Assembly: GCA_003184365.1 (NCBI GenBank)
Contig: NKYR01000080.1
Span: forward strand, 1 to 64,000
DNA: 64,000 nt
Direction: 5' to 3'
Source: Evernia prunastri
Taxonomy: Eukaryota > Ascomycota > Lecanoromycetes > Lecanorales > Parmeliaceae
Part shown: one piece after another, positions 44,019-54,926 of the stretch
Position numbering within the stretch: position 1 is the first letter of the stretch
How the letters are laid out: every line of letters starts with the position of its first letter
The notes under the pieces: model-generated
Seen by the model: the letters and a program-made list of their open reading frames with translations, nothing else
Databases searched by the model: none
What the model was told of the DNA's origin: nothing
Translations under genes and position numbers: made by a program

Positions 44019-47000
44019 CTACTGATAGTAATCCATATCGCGAGGGCGTCGAGGTGTGTAGTGGTCGTCGTATATTGACCCTCTTAACGATTCATCCCGT
44101 TCAACGTTCTCCCTTCGCATCCTCTCCCTTCGCATCCTCTCCATTCTATCATAGTGTTCCACCCTCTCTTGCATCTCCAATTCCCTCGTTCTCCTCGCCC
44201 TTGCTCTATCTTCCAATCTCTCTATTCTCTCCAATTCCATCTCTCGTCGAAGCCTTTTCCTTTCCCATCTCTCTTGCTCTTGCGCCAGCCACCCCTCGCG
44301 ATCATAGAGATCGGACGGGCGCGGAGCTGGGACCAAGGCTCTCGAATCGTGAATTATAGAGCGATCAAGTTCATAGCTCATGGATCGGCGATGCGATGGT
44401 CGCTCCGGTGACACGCTACTTCGGCGGCGGTGAGGGGCACGATTAGTGGGAAAGCTGATGGCAGGCTCGACCTCGTAGTGCCCGTGATCACTATAACGAG
44501 TGCCGTAGGAGTATCGAAGAGGAGTGGGCCTCCGACCATGATGTTCTGAATCCAGATCGAGGTCCTGCCTTGGATGGATCCGATCGACCGGTACGTCTCT
44601 TGACCTACGACCTGGCGATAAAGAGGAACGCCTGTGCTCTTTCCTTCCAAAACCCCGATATACCTGTCCCTCTTTTGCGTAAGACTGCGGTGTCCGCTCG
44701 AGGTTGACTTTGTTGTCAGAATCGTCTTTGCTTTCCTTGTGGGATTTTCTCTTCTTACGATATTCGCGGCTTTCACCCGAGAACGCGGTATCTGGTGTTG
44801 CGTCTGTTTTTGCCCACGAATGATCACTGTTTAGCTCAAGGGAGACATCAGAAAGAGAGTCAGAATTCGAAAGGTCGTCATGTTTCTTCCGAGTTTCAGA
44901 TCTAATATGAACAATCTTAGGAGCACTTTTCTTCTTTTTTTTGGGATCGTTGACTTCGAGGTGGCCTTGAGTACCCTGGGTTTCCTGATCCATGGCAGAG
45001 AAGCTTGGAGGCGGAAGAGGAAAGCCATGAGGCTGAAGAGGCAGTCTCAAGCCTTGAGCAGGAGAAGTAAGGGAACTGACCGGCTGGGGTGCGGCGTCAA
45101 AGAGCGGAAGTCTGTTGTCGGCATACTGCACGCCGTGGCTCGGAAATTGACCGTAAGTTGGAAACACGGGGACTGGTACGTGCTCAGGATGGCTAGCAAA
45201 AGCTACATTGGTGCTCCGATGGCGTACGTCCTGGGTTCCGCCACCATAGTCCCTGGCCTTCGCAGGTTCATCTCCAATAAGAAGGTTCATGACCTGGGAA
45301 GGCAAGTTCGCGTGCAAGTCCATTGGAGGTCCCGTGGAAAGCTCATGAGGAAGGTCTGCTCTTAATTGTCTCTTCAATATGACTTGCATTGACAGTGTCT
45401 CGGAGAGCTTGCTCTTGGTTTTCCGTGCATCGAGCTTGATGGAGGCAAGCTCATATTCGTACCCGTAATCGCCATCTATCTTGGTACACTCTTGAATCAG
45501 ATTGTCAACCTGCTTTCTTTTGAAGCCCTTCATTTTTTCATCGTTATACTCATCTAAAGCGGTTATGTGCTTTTTCCGATTTCTTTTGATATGATCTTTG
45601 AGATCTTCTTGAGAGACCGGCATGGGGGTCATCCTTGCCACGGCCCATGTCTCTTTCTGACCGGTTTGTTTGAAATCACACTTGGTAAAGGTATAGCCCT
45701 CATAGCTAACGTGTCTTGAACTACGGCTGTGGATTAGATGAGGAGGATCAATACTACTCCCATGGACGCTTTTCTGGCCGTGAACCAGCGGAAGAGCCTG
45801 ATGAGAAGGAGGTGGGGTCAAGACTCTTCTATCTTGACGCATACGGGACGATTTTGAAGTAGCGACTGGGAGAGACGATCTATGTTCTCGCATCGCTGAC
45901 GAGCCTGGTGGAGCAAGAGGCAAGTCCCGGCTTATGCGACCTGCCAGCGCTGATGAGGGAACAGGCGGACTTTTACTAGTGAGAGGAGAAGCCGAGTCTT
46001 TCTTGGATTTAGACTTTTCCGTGTCATTCTTAAAGTCTTTGGCAGTTGAAGCTTGCGACGCTGGGGCAGATGTTTTCTTGGCAGGGGCGGCTCCGCCGAG
46101 TTTGTTGTCCTTTGAATTGCTACTACTTTTGCCTTTGCCCCCAGCTTTCTGCTGAGAGTCACTGCTTGATTTTTCTTTGAAGCTTGAATACATAGATCGT
46201 ATTGACCAAGGGACTGGACGTATCTGCTGCGTTGACTTATTGTCTGTAGTCTTTTGCTGTTCTTTTTTAGCATTGCTCACTGAGGACGTTTTTGACCATT
46301 CATCTAGAGTCTCCTTGGCAGCATCTTGTAAGGGAGAACTCTCATTTTTGGGTGCCACATCTGTATTCTGTCTCGAACAGGTTTGCAGGTGGTGTAGCAA
46401 GTTGGACCTGACATCCTTTGAAGTACCTTCAAATCTTGCGTTACATGAATTGCAGTAGTCCTCAATAGGTGCAGGGGTTCTGATGGTCGCTGGTGCTGGA
46501 GATACGGACGCCTGGGACTGTGAGTATCCAGCGGGCCTCTGGAGTTTCTCTGCAGGTTCGGCTCTATCCATTTTCGAATCATGGAAAGCAACTTTCTTCT
46601 TCTTGCTCCTGACTGGGACTGTAACCTCCTGTGCTGAAGCTTTGGCGTGTTGCGCAAGCCACGTGAGAACATAGGCCTCGGAAGGAAGACACACCGCTGC
46701 CCCGAGCTTTCTCTCCATGTCTTGAAGAGTCGCATTAAGAGGAACAACATAGGTATCGCCCATCCCATCTGAAGCTACGACATGCCCATACACCTGACAG
46801 GTCGACTGATCTACGACCCAAGAGCCACAGTCACCAGCATTGAGCACTAGGAGCGTTAATAGAATTTCCGAATAAGCTCATGAACAATACTTACCCGAAC
46901 CGTGAGGCAAAACTACCGTATAAGTTTTTGTGAATGCTTTGGCTGGACCCATCATAAGGAAAGATAATGAGGTTGAGAGTGTTCCGCTCTTGACCCCGCC

Positions 47001-48274
47001 CGTACCAGTCAGCAGGAAGACTGATCGACTAGATCCATCTTCTGTAAAATTCTTGGTTTCCTTTAGCGGGCGATTTCTGGCAGCCTCCTCCTCACGGCCA
47101 ACAAGTACCAAGAGATTGGGGCGGTAATCTGTCGGTTTGTCGAAATCGATTAAAGCCCAGTCCAGGTCATGTCCCGTTCTCATTCCCTCGTTTGAAGCGG
47201 CAGAGACGCATCCAATCTTCGGCCACAAACGTCCCAGCTGCGTGCTTTGCGAAATACTACATGTTTTGTCGCCCACGGTAGCAATCTCCTGCACTTCTTC
47301 GTCGCCTTCAAACAAATCATCAAGCTCATATTCTTCTTCGCCTGAGTAAAAGCCCTCGTCTTCCTCTTCTTCTTCGTCTCCTTCATTGCAATACTCGACT
47401 TGGTCAAAGCTGTCCTGTCCAAGTGGCTGTTGCGCTATGATATGACCGGCAGTCATTCCGTAGAGCTTTACAACCCCGGTAGGCTTGATAACCCTAGATA
47501 ATAGTCTCGTGGTTAGTATTGCCTATTTGAGAGGGTATCCCAGAGTATCGAGCCTTAGAACCACATGTTCTGAGGGTACAAACTCCCGAGACACGCCTCA
47601 AGATTCAACATTTGCTCAAAAAGAAAGAACGGAAGTGCGTACTTGATGACCCCACCGAGTGTTGCAAAGCGAGACTGATGAGCCTCGCCAACCTTGATGG
47701 ATCTTCCACAAATTGTATTCTTTTCGTCATAATCAATATAGATTTCCCTACCGGCCATGGGTCGTGGAGGCCGGTTACAGACGAAGACTTTCAAAGACGG
47801 TAGAGAGGAGTCAGGATTGGATGGCTGGTATGCGGCTTTTATTTGCTGTTGGTTGAAAAATTGTCGAATCTTTTTTGATGCCTCCTCGTTGCAGAGGACC
47901 ACAATCCAGGGTTTCGCCGTCGCCTCGCTTTCGCCCAAGACTTTCAGCTTGATTGAAATGGGGTTCGGTTTGACCTTTGCCTTGATCAGATAGTCGCAGA
48001 GTGGTACCTCGAACAACTCGAGCAAGTCGTGAAAGCGGTGCTGAGTCAATTGAGGTATCTCTTTGTTAAAAAGTCTGAGCTTCGTGACCTTGCGCTCGAA
48101 GATGCGAGAAGGAAGTGCAACGCCGTCTGCGAAGTCTTGAGAATGATCTGTCGCGGAGCCATCAGTTGTGTTCCCCGTGGAAGCATAGCCTGAATCAGAG
48201 CTGTCAGGGCTGATATGTGCAGCCAACTTCTCCGCAGCTGCCCTTCCTACGGGCGTCGAACCTCGACCCGACAT
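44019..48274 (-). CDS. Large protein with PA-clan protease-like head, zinc finger and Arg-rich tail
   Basis: Three exons: 47643-48274, 46895-47493 and 44019-46846, 1,352 residues. Residues 205-470 look like a trypsin-fold (PA clan) domain: YGMTAGHII (His 228), DLDWALIDF (Asp 322) and AGDCGSWVVDQSTCQVYGHV (nucleophile position Cys 417), then GDTYVVPLNATLQDME. An acidic insert separates His and Asp (EEEEEDEGFYSGEEEYELDD). Fungal proteins with GDSGSW- or GDCGSW-type ends are known to me as a family, but no function is established. A C2H2-like finger follows (CNSCNARFEGTSKDV...HHLQTC), then long disordered Ser/Lys stretches, a conserved-looking segment YTFTKCDFKQTGQKETWAVA, and a C-terminal Arg/Glu helix (LEMQERVEHYDRMERMRRER). 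Whether it cleaves proteins is inference. It diverges from the gene at 48702. Confidence 0.72.
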
Positions 48275-48701
48275 GATGGCCGCTGTAGCCTTGCGCGATA
48301 CCTATAGTATGTCCTCTGTTTCAGACGAGATCCATCGCGACAGTAGAAGCCGAGTAACTGGCGCATCGGGCGTGAAACAGTGCCAGAAAATTTCAGAGAA
48401 ACATTGCTCGATAGCCATCAATGACAGGTGCTGACAGTCAGTACTTGCTGCGAATGAATCTTGTACGAGGTGGACAGGGTAGGACGTAGCCTTTGCCCCC
48501 ACGCTTAATCTTAACGCTAGAACCTTTGGATTGTAATAGTGGATGGCACAGCCACCGCTTCCTCACCTTTGGAAGGAGGCGCATGAATGCTCACGTCTGC
48601 GATATTGATATAGCAGCGCATTTCCTTCTTTAGTTGTAGAAAATACTATTTCATACCATGTTCCCCAAGTCTTGCGATATTGATATATTCGGCCGCCGAG
48701 G
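48275..48701. promoter_or_regulatory. Divergent promoter region (protease-like / membrane-anchored gene)
   Basis: 427 bp between divergent start codons; frames inside it are short. Co-regulation of the pair is possible but unproven. Confidence 0.4.
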
Positions 48702-49950
48702 ATGACCAAAACATGGCCTATATCATCGCTACCGCTTGAGAAAGTGACTGACAAGCAGCTCCACAAGCTTGGAAAAATACTGTGGTCGTGGGACGTATGC
48801 GAAGACTGTAAGACTGGCCGGTCCTGCACCATAGAAGCGTGCCCTTCGCAACGAATCAAACGCCTTGGTCGTTTTTTCGAACACTACAAAGAAATGACTG
48901 GATCCTACGAGGCCGACGCTGCGCCCGGTAACCGTGCTGCTTTGAGCACTCATGAAGACCTCTTTGCAATCATCCAGCAGTTGAAGCTGGAGCCAGACAT
49001 TACTCGCGAAGAGTTCGCCGCCAAAATATTTGGAGATGACACATGTCCAAGACTTCCATCGTCTGCAGATCAAGAACGCGCTATTAACCTTGCCGTGAAA
49101 GTCATGGCTATGGTCAATTGCTCTGCCCAGCGCCAATCATCGGGTTTGCTCGAACATGGCGTCTTACAAGCCCCTTGGCGCAGCGATGTCACTTTCTCTC
49201 AATTCATCTCTGACATCTTCCCAATGACGGATCATCCGAGCCTGAATGACGATGATCTAAAAAGCTCCAATGATCTCAAAACTGCTCTCATGGCGAAGAA
49301 ATTGAAGAAGCGTGTAGGGTTGAAGCTTCAGCCAACAGACGACTTGAGACGACACCTAAAGCTAGACCGAAAGACTAGAGTAGTGGAGATATATCATCAC
49401 ACGGCCTTTCTGAAAGAGCACCTGAGACTCACGAAAGATAAAGCGCCGAACATGTCAGTCGGCGAGTCGATAAGACTGTCAGTATGCGGAACGTAACCAA
49501 GTGAAGCGGGCACTGATCATGTCTGTATGCAGAGGCGCTTTGCCTCGCCAACTTGCCCTCGAATGTCTCGATTCTGTGCAAAAAATCTTGTTTCCGCTCA
49601 CGGATCGCAAGTCGAAATCCCTCTTACTCTCCCTTACCTCCACGTCCTCTTTCGACCCCGACTGCCTCCGTTTTGACTCTACCTCTATCCGCAACAAAGA
49701 CGAAAAGGACATTGCATACCATTACTTCGGCGAACATCTAGCGGAGCTATACGACGAATTGGAGAACCCGATACCACGCGGATCGTTGGAGAAATGGCTG
49801 GAACGTAGAAGCGGTGCTCGGTACGTAATGTTGGCAACACTGATAGGCGTCATCTTCGCGGTGATACTAGGAATGGCAGGATTGGCAGTCGGAGGCTACC
49901 AAGCTTGGGTAGGGTATCAGCAATGGCAGCACCCCGTGTCAAGCGATTAG
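48702..49950 (+). CDS. Fungal helical protein with C-terminal membrane anchor
   Basis: Two exons: 48702-49477 and 49533-49950, intron 55 nt, 397 residues. I recognise the layout from filamentous fungi but not a function. The N-terminus has WSWDVCEDCKTGRSCTIEAC, a Cys-rich start, then a helical body (INLAVKVMAMVNCSAQRQSS). Late blocks are RVVEIYHHTAFLKEHLRLTK and, across the splice, GALPRQLALECLDSVQKILF, PLTDRKSKSLLLSL and RSGARYVMLATLIGVIFAVI, the membrane segment, ending GGYQAWVGYQQWQHPVSSD. The pattern (YHHTAFLKEHL, LPRQLALE, GYQAWVGYQ near the end) is repeated in this fungal family, which often neighbours NLR-like or kinase genes. The tail anchor implies an endomembrane or plasma-membrane location. 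Confidence 0.75.
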
Positions 49951-50566
49951 AGAAGGAGAATCCGAGGTCTTCATCCAGGGATCTTATTCGATATTATATT
50001 ATGTTGGGAATCGAGGTCTTTCTATCCCATACGTACTAGTAAATAAATGTCTTTAGATCTCACATGAACTTTCTAAAACCCAGTATTGGATTTGAGCCAC
50101 ATATAGTACGCCTAAGTGTGGCTTCGATGCTTTCAGCTACTGCACTCCTTGCATAAGCGCTGACATAAACCCCGCAGTCACGGCAGTCCAGGGAGTTGGT
50201 GCCGCTAGGTGAGGATCACGTGATACCTATCCTCAAGCATTCTATTGTACGGAGTCACTACATATCCGTAATTATGTGAAAAGCATTGAGGATCATGCTG
50301 AAAGCATGTTCAAAGTCTTGATCAAATGACAAGTGAACTTGGCTGATGGCGAGGTGCTTGGAATGCTAAAGAATAAAATTCGCTGCCCAGATTTCATCAC
50401 TGTTCATGACCCCGTTTTCATTTGGCCTCATTCTATCTGGGTATCGCTCATATTGTCTATTCGCCATCGCACTTTCTCTGCCTAATAGGAACCCAAGCAA
50501 AGCAGATGTTCCGGTTTCACAAAAGCCTCGGAAACACCGCAGTGCTTACCGCCCCTGCAGGTGATT
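49951..50566. other. Convergent intergenic region, no supported gene
   Basis: 616 bp between converging genes; the frame at 50422-50652 overlaps the end of the next gene on the other strand and is not supported. Confidence 0.35.
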
Positions 50567-51485
50567 TCAAGGATTCAGACCTGCTCTTTGCAAAACTCCC
50601 CATGCACCAGGAGAGTAGTAGGCAATTAATCCAACAATTTGGTACCAGATAAGGGGCAGGTAATGGATCTTTACACTGCCCGTTGCCTTGACTCCCACTC
50701 CTTTGCCCACCCACTTGTGGCCGCCTTCTTCTTCCGCCATCTGCACCATTCCACGCGCCAGATCATCGTAGGAGATTGCAGGCGCGACCTCGTCTTGTGA
50801 AAGCTCATATCCGCGCGAAATGTCCTTGGTCAGAGCTGGGGGTTCCGCGGTAATCAAAGGGATCCAAGCTTGCTCTTTTAGATAGTCAATCGATTTCCCG
50901 AGATCTCCGTACACATAATAGCATCCGCGTTCAAGCACCCAGTGAAGCAGCCACGGTGTAGCTTCGGAAAAGGTTGGGTTTAAAGAAGCAGAGCTAAGGA
51001 AAACTAAGATAGGACATTTGAAGTTGGAGCCTTCTTCTCTTCGCAACAGCTCGAGTGCAGATACAATACTGTGGGCTGTCTGTTGGGCGATCGAGCAGCC
51101 TGGCTCGTTGTTGTTCTGAGCGACGGTGCTGAAGATGGCGTCCACATTTCGTAGACAGTTTTTGAGTAGATCTGCGCTCGAAAGATCCCCGATGAAACTC
51201 TGGATGTTTTCTGCCGTCTTTACGTATGGATGCAATGACTCGACCTTGGATGCAGAACGGGCGTATAAGTTAATGTTGACTTTCCCCTGTCTCTCATGAT
51301 GAAGATATTTGAGGAGAGAGGATCCAGTGGAGCCTGGAGATGATTTAGATTGAGCGTCATTCTTGCCGAAGACAAAAGTCTAGGGTCTTTTTGCAGCTGA
51401 CAGGGACGCTGAATGGAGCAGAGAACGATTGAGTTGCATCATGTTACTACGTACCTGTCACCCCTAGAATGGCATATGTTGGCAT
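50567..51485 (-). CDS. NAD(P)-binding oxidoreductase-like protein (atypical SDR)
   Basis: Two exons: 51455-51485 and 50567-51333, 265 residues; intron 121 nt. The spliced start MPTYAILGVTGSTGSSLLKY is the glycine-rich Rossmann motif (GVTGSTG), followed by LYARSASKVESLHPYV, FIGDLSSADLLKNCLRNVDA, IFSTVAQNNNEPGC and ILVFLSSASLNPTFSEATPW. These match NmrA/SDR-a-type proteins of fungi that bind NAD(P). A second block, VYGDLGKSIDYLKEQAWIPL, resembles the substrate region. C-terminal sequence VGLIAYYSPGAWGVL is hydrophobic. The substrate is unknown; without the first short exon the cofactor motif would be lost, so that exon is well supported. Confidence 0.85.
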
Positions 51486-52088
51486 GTCGATTTGATTGAC
51501 AATGAGGCGGTGAGGAGGAAGAACCAGGTCTATGTTCTGCTTTGGACTGGTGAAAATGAATAGATCACAACAAAGTCACTCTAGCATCAATATGAGACTT
51601 CTTTTATGTCATTCTTCCAAGCACCAGGAGTCCGATACCTGTACAACAATATCTATGACGCCCATCGCCATCGTATTCGTACACGACCTGCCCTGCATTC
51701 ACGAGGAAGCCAACAGATAACGTCGAGTTCATTCCACGTGTCGGCTTGAAGGGCAGTACCGAATCCGTTGACATTCTTCTATTCATGATTTCGCCCATTT
51801 TGGAGTGATCTTGATAGGTAATAGAGTTTACGATGAAGCTCACTCTCACTAAAATAGCTTGGGTGGACCCGAAGGATCTGACTCGGAATTGAGTGCCCGA
51901 ATCTCGGAAGGTCGAAATTCGATTCGCGAGACCGCGACCCTACCTCTAACTACACGTTCAAGGCTCAAGCAGATGCAAGATGATCCCTATCACTTCGAAA
52001 TGGATATGAGCTCTATACCCTGTCGCTGTCGTCTCCGCAATCGAAGACTCAGTGCCCTGTAGAATCCCCGGCCTCGACTCCCTCCGCA
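51486..52088. promoter_or_regulatory. Divergent promoter region (oxidoreductase / TMEM170)
   Basis: 603 bp between divergent starts; frames here (51532-51720, 51604-51849, 51859-52062) have no similarity and overlap each other. Confidence 0.35.
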
Positions 52089-52679
52089 ATGCCCGCTTCA
52101 GCAAACACCACTACCTGGGTCCCGGCAAACTACACAACCCCTTCTTTCCCCTCCCTCTACTGGCTCGTTGGACCCAAGAATCTCGTCCATCCTAAATTCC
52201 TCTACCACGTCCACGACATCTGGCGCTTCACTCTCTTCTGGACGATCATCATCTTCGAGGCTGTACATTTGCTTGCCGGGACCTACGCGGTGATGATTGA
52301 GTGGTGGGGTGGGAGGGACGAACCAAGGGAGGACGGGAGAGGCAAAACGGAGCGAAAGGGGGAGAGGAAGGGGGGTGAGGAGTCGCTGAAGAAGAGCAAG
52401 GTGCTGTGGGTGGTGCCCGTCGTCCTTGGAGTGATGGCAGGTGTGGAGGCAGTGTTGGCAGGGAGTGTGGTTGGGTTGATGTGAGTAACTTCGTCGCAGA
52501 GAAAGACCCTGGTCGTGATGCGGCGTCCAAGGGAGAATAAATGCTGACTGTCTAGCAGACTCGGCGCTGTCTACAACGCCGGAGGCTTCAGGGTATCAAC
52601 TTGGATCCCGTTTGTGTGGTCTCTGATAAGCGTGCTAGTGCTGATCGTCTCCTCATTCTCCATACAAGGCGGATTATGA
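52089..52679 (+). CDS. TMEM170 family membrane protein
   Basis: Two exons: 52089-52480 and 52559-52679, 170 residues. Three membrane segments are visible: FTLFWTIIIFEAVHLLAGTY, VLWVVPVVLGVMAGVEAVLA and PFVWSLISVLVLIVSS. The junction gives ILGAVYNAGGFRVSTWIPF, the family's most conserved motif, and the end is SSFSIQGGL. A charged loop (EDGRGKTERKGERKG) lies between the first two helices. In animals TMEM170A shapes ER sheets and the nuclear envelope; in fungi the role is not established. The intron (gtgagt...tagcag, 78 nt) is fixed by the motif. Exon two is in phase. Confidence 0.88.
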
Positions 52680-53097
52680 ACGTGGATTTCAATGGAAAGA
52701 CTTGTAATCTCTGCTACGCCCCGACCCTCAGAAGCGCCTTCTTACACGCCTCACGAGAACGTGAGCTGTGAACGGGTTAGTGTAGTACTCTTAGTGCAGC
52801 TCTTCCACTCATGGCGTTCAGGATACTGAAACTTCGAATGTCCACCTCGTACCACTAAACATCGCCGACACAACATCTCCTAGCGACTACGGGAATTACG
52901 AGCACTGCAAATTCGAACTCCATAGCACAGATCTAGCCCTTGGACTTCAGCTCAAGACGTGAAGCCGGCTGACTCCTCAACCACTTTCCCTTCCGTTGGT
53001 GGCATTGGCCTGCCCGTGCTTCCCTAACATCCACCACGTCCACTCTGAACCACATTAAATCATCAGTCACCATTGCCGATTGTGAAGTACGTTCTCC
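52680..53097. other. Convergent intergenic region (TMEM170 / POP3)
   Basis: 418 bp between stop codons of two converging genes; nothing recognised. Confidence 0.35.
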
Positions 53098-54116
53098 TCA
53101 TATTAGGTTGAGTGATGCGCCAGCCTGAGTTGCGTTGATCTGAACGGCTAGATAAGCTCCATTGACCGCTTCCTGAAGCCATGGTACCTCTAGTTCTGGT
53201 ACGTTCTCTCTGATAAATTCAATCAGCGACGAGGCATCTGGTGCACCGCCTATAAGGCCGACCATTCCAACTCGTGGAATACCTAAAACGGTCTTCAGTC
53301 GGTCTTCGGCTCCTTCTGGGAGTGATACGATCCTTGTGGGTGGTAATGAAGGTACAGCGAGAGAGGCGGCTTTCGCTAGCAGCGGCAAATGTGAATAGAG
53401 AACAGGTGGCTGATCAGAGCGAGGAACAAAGACTGCGACTAACGGCTTGATATTGGCAGAATCGAGGGAAGATCGTGCAGGAGTCTTGACTGCCACTAAT
53501 GAACCCGAATCATTATCTTCATGGATGTTTGAACCAGTTTTTTGAGCCAAAAGCTCCAAATATCTGGTTGTCGTGTTGAAGCCTACCGTCAAGTGGCTAT
53601 GTATCTCTGGCGGTATAAGACCATCAATTTTTGCAACTCCTCCGGGACAAGCCGCTGCCGATTGGTTTTGGATTCTTGCATCGTGTTTTCTCTTTCTCTT
53701 CCTTGCCCGCTTTCCTTTAGAAGGAGTAACGGTTTGCGACCTGTGTTCACCAACGGGACTGAGTAGGCTGCAGCAAGGATAGAAATCAGCCTTCGATCTT
53801 CCATGACCGGGTACGCAAGATCGGAAGCAAGGCATTTGGGGTTCGGTCTTTCGTGACTTCTTGGAGCATTGCAAAACGACAGATGAGTTGGTCAAGACGG
53901 TCAGGCATTCTGCGGTGGTTGCAATTGGGGAAGTCTACCTGCAGAGGCTGTCCAGTATCTTCGTCTGAATGTCAGCAGATACTACTGGCCTGGAGAGTTG
54001 GTCAATCAAGGACTGGTTGGCTGATTCGAAGGTAGAGCTCACCATTTCACATCTGTGAATGGCGTATCTAGGCTGAAGCTTATCTTGGGCTTTTTAGATC
54101 GGGCTTTGCCCTCCAT
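53098..54116 (-). CDS. RNase P/MRP protein subunit Pop3
   Basis: A subunit of the enzymes that process tRNA and rRNA precursors, in the nucleus. Three exons: 54043-54116, 53939-53989 and 53098-53767, 264 residues. The start MEGKARSKKPKISFSLDTPF then TDVKWPVVSADIQTKILDSL matches the Pop3 N-terminus (PFT..WP). The splice gives DSLCSLLSPVGEHRSQTVTP, then the basic motif SKGKRARKRKRKHD. Later blocks: HSHLTVGFNTTTRYLELLAQ, VAVFVPRSDQPPVLYSHLPL, LPPTRIVSLPEGAEDRLKTV, LGIPRVGMVGLIGGAPDASS and EVPWLQEAVNGAYLAVQINA. The second intron, 171 nt, is long and open in the exon-three frame, so a naive start inside it (53895) would replace the true N-terminus. Confidence 0.88.
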
Positions 54117-54630
54117 GAGAGCTAGATATCTAGTGTGGGTTGTAAGGTAGCTCACAGCTTTGCCAAGCAGGGTTTCCCAATTTGTATAGGTAGAACACTT
54201 GCACGCAAGCTGATGGAATATTTAATTAGGCATATGTTTGGTTATAAGATTCTGATCGAGATTGTTAAGGCAACACGTTGCTAGCCATAAACAAGAGTCC
54301 AATTACTACGAGTATGACCTCATAGTGAAAGAGGAAGGGGGAACAAAGCTCAGCTACGCACTTTGGGAGTAGGTACTGTATCTCTCAAAATCCAAGTAAC
54401 CCACTTACAACATACCCACTGTTGATTTAAATTATATAACAAGACTTCCGCCACCTCTCCAAGCTGCGAAGTAGCGTACTTTAGTCGTAAATTTGTGGGC
54501 TCATCGACTAAGATACGTCGCGGGGTAATTCATACTCGCGCGTTTTTCTGAAGCTAGTCTGAAGCTAACACTCAATCCTTGTAAGGTAGGCTGTAGGGTA
54601 GCCTTGGGCCATCCCGAACTTAACAGAACA

Positions 54631-54713
54631 TACCTACCTTACCTTACCTACCTTACCTTACCTACCTTACCTACCTACTCTACTTTACCTAGTACCTACC
54701 TTACCTACCTACT
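54631..54713. repeat. TACC/TTACC simple repeat
   Basis: About 83 bp built from irregular TACC and TTACC units, all pyrimidine-biased on the plus strand. Confidence 0.85.
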
Positions 54714-54730
54714 TTATCCCAATACTGTAG

Positions 54731-54766
54731 ACAGACACACAGACACACAGACACACACCCACACAG
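54731..54766. repeat. CA-rich microsatellite
   Basis: Irregular (CAGACA)/(CA) units over about 36 bp. Confidence 0.8.
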
Positions 54767-54926
54767 CTTCAAACAACTCAGCTTCACAAATTCAAACTCA
54801 CTTCCTCCACCTCTCCTCTGCACTCTCCAGCTTCATCACTGGCTTTCATCTAATTCATTTTTTTTCACTCAGCCTCTGCTTCTCGGCCACAACACTCGGC
54901 CCAGAACGCTCGGCAAGCACAATGTC

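Larger units (their letters stand above)
54117..54926. promoter_or_regulatory. Divergent promoter region with simple repeats (POP3 / USP)
   Basis: 810 bp between divergent starts. It contains a TACC/TTACC-rich tract (54631-54713) and a CA-rich tract (54731-54766) just before the deubiquitinase gene, likely in its 5' untranslated region or promoter. The frame translated through these repeats (54604-54942) is not a gene. Confidence 0.55.

Noticed and set aside
44054..44411. Plus-strand Ser/Pro/Phe-rich frames
   Set aside because: Antisense to the Arg/Glu repeat helix at the end of the protease-like gene.
53768..53938. Alternative Pop3 N-terminus read from the second intron
   Set aside because: The intron frame is open from 53895, but the spliced form gives the conserved Pop3 start (PFT..WP and LCSLLSPVGEHR), and retention from exon two hits TAG at once.
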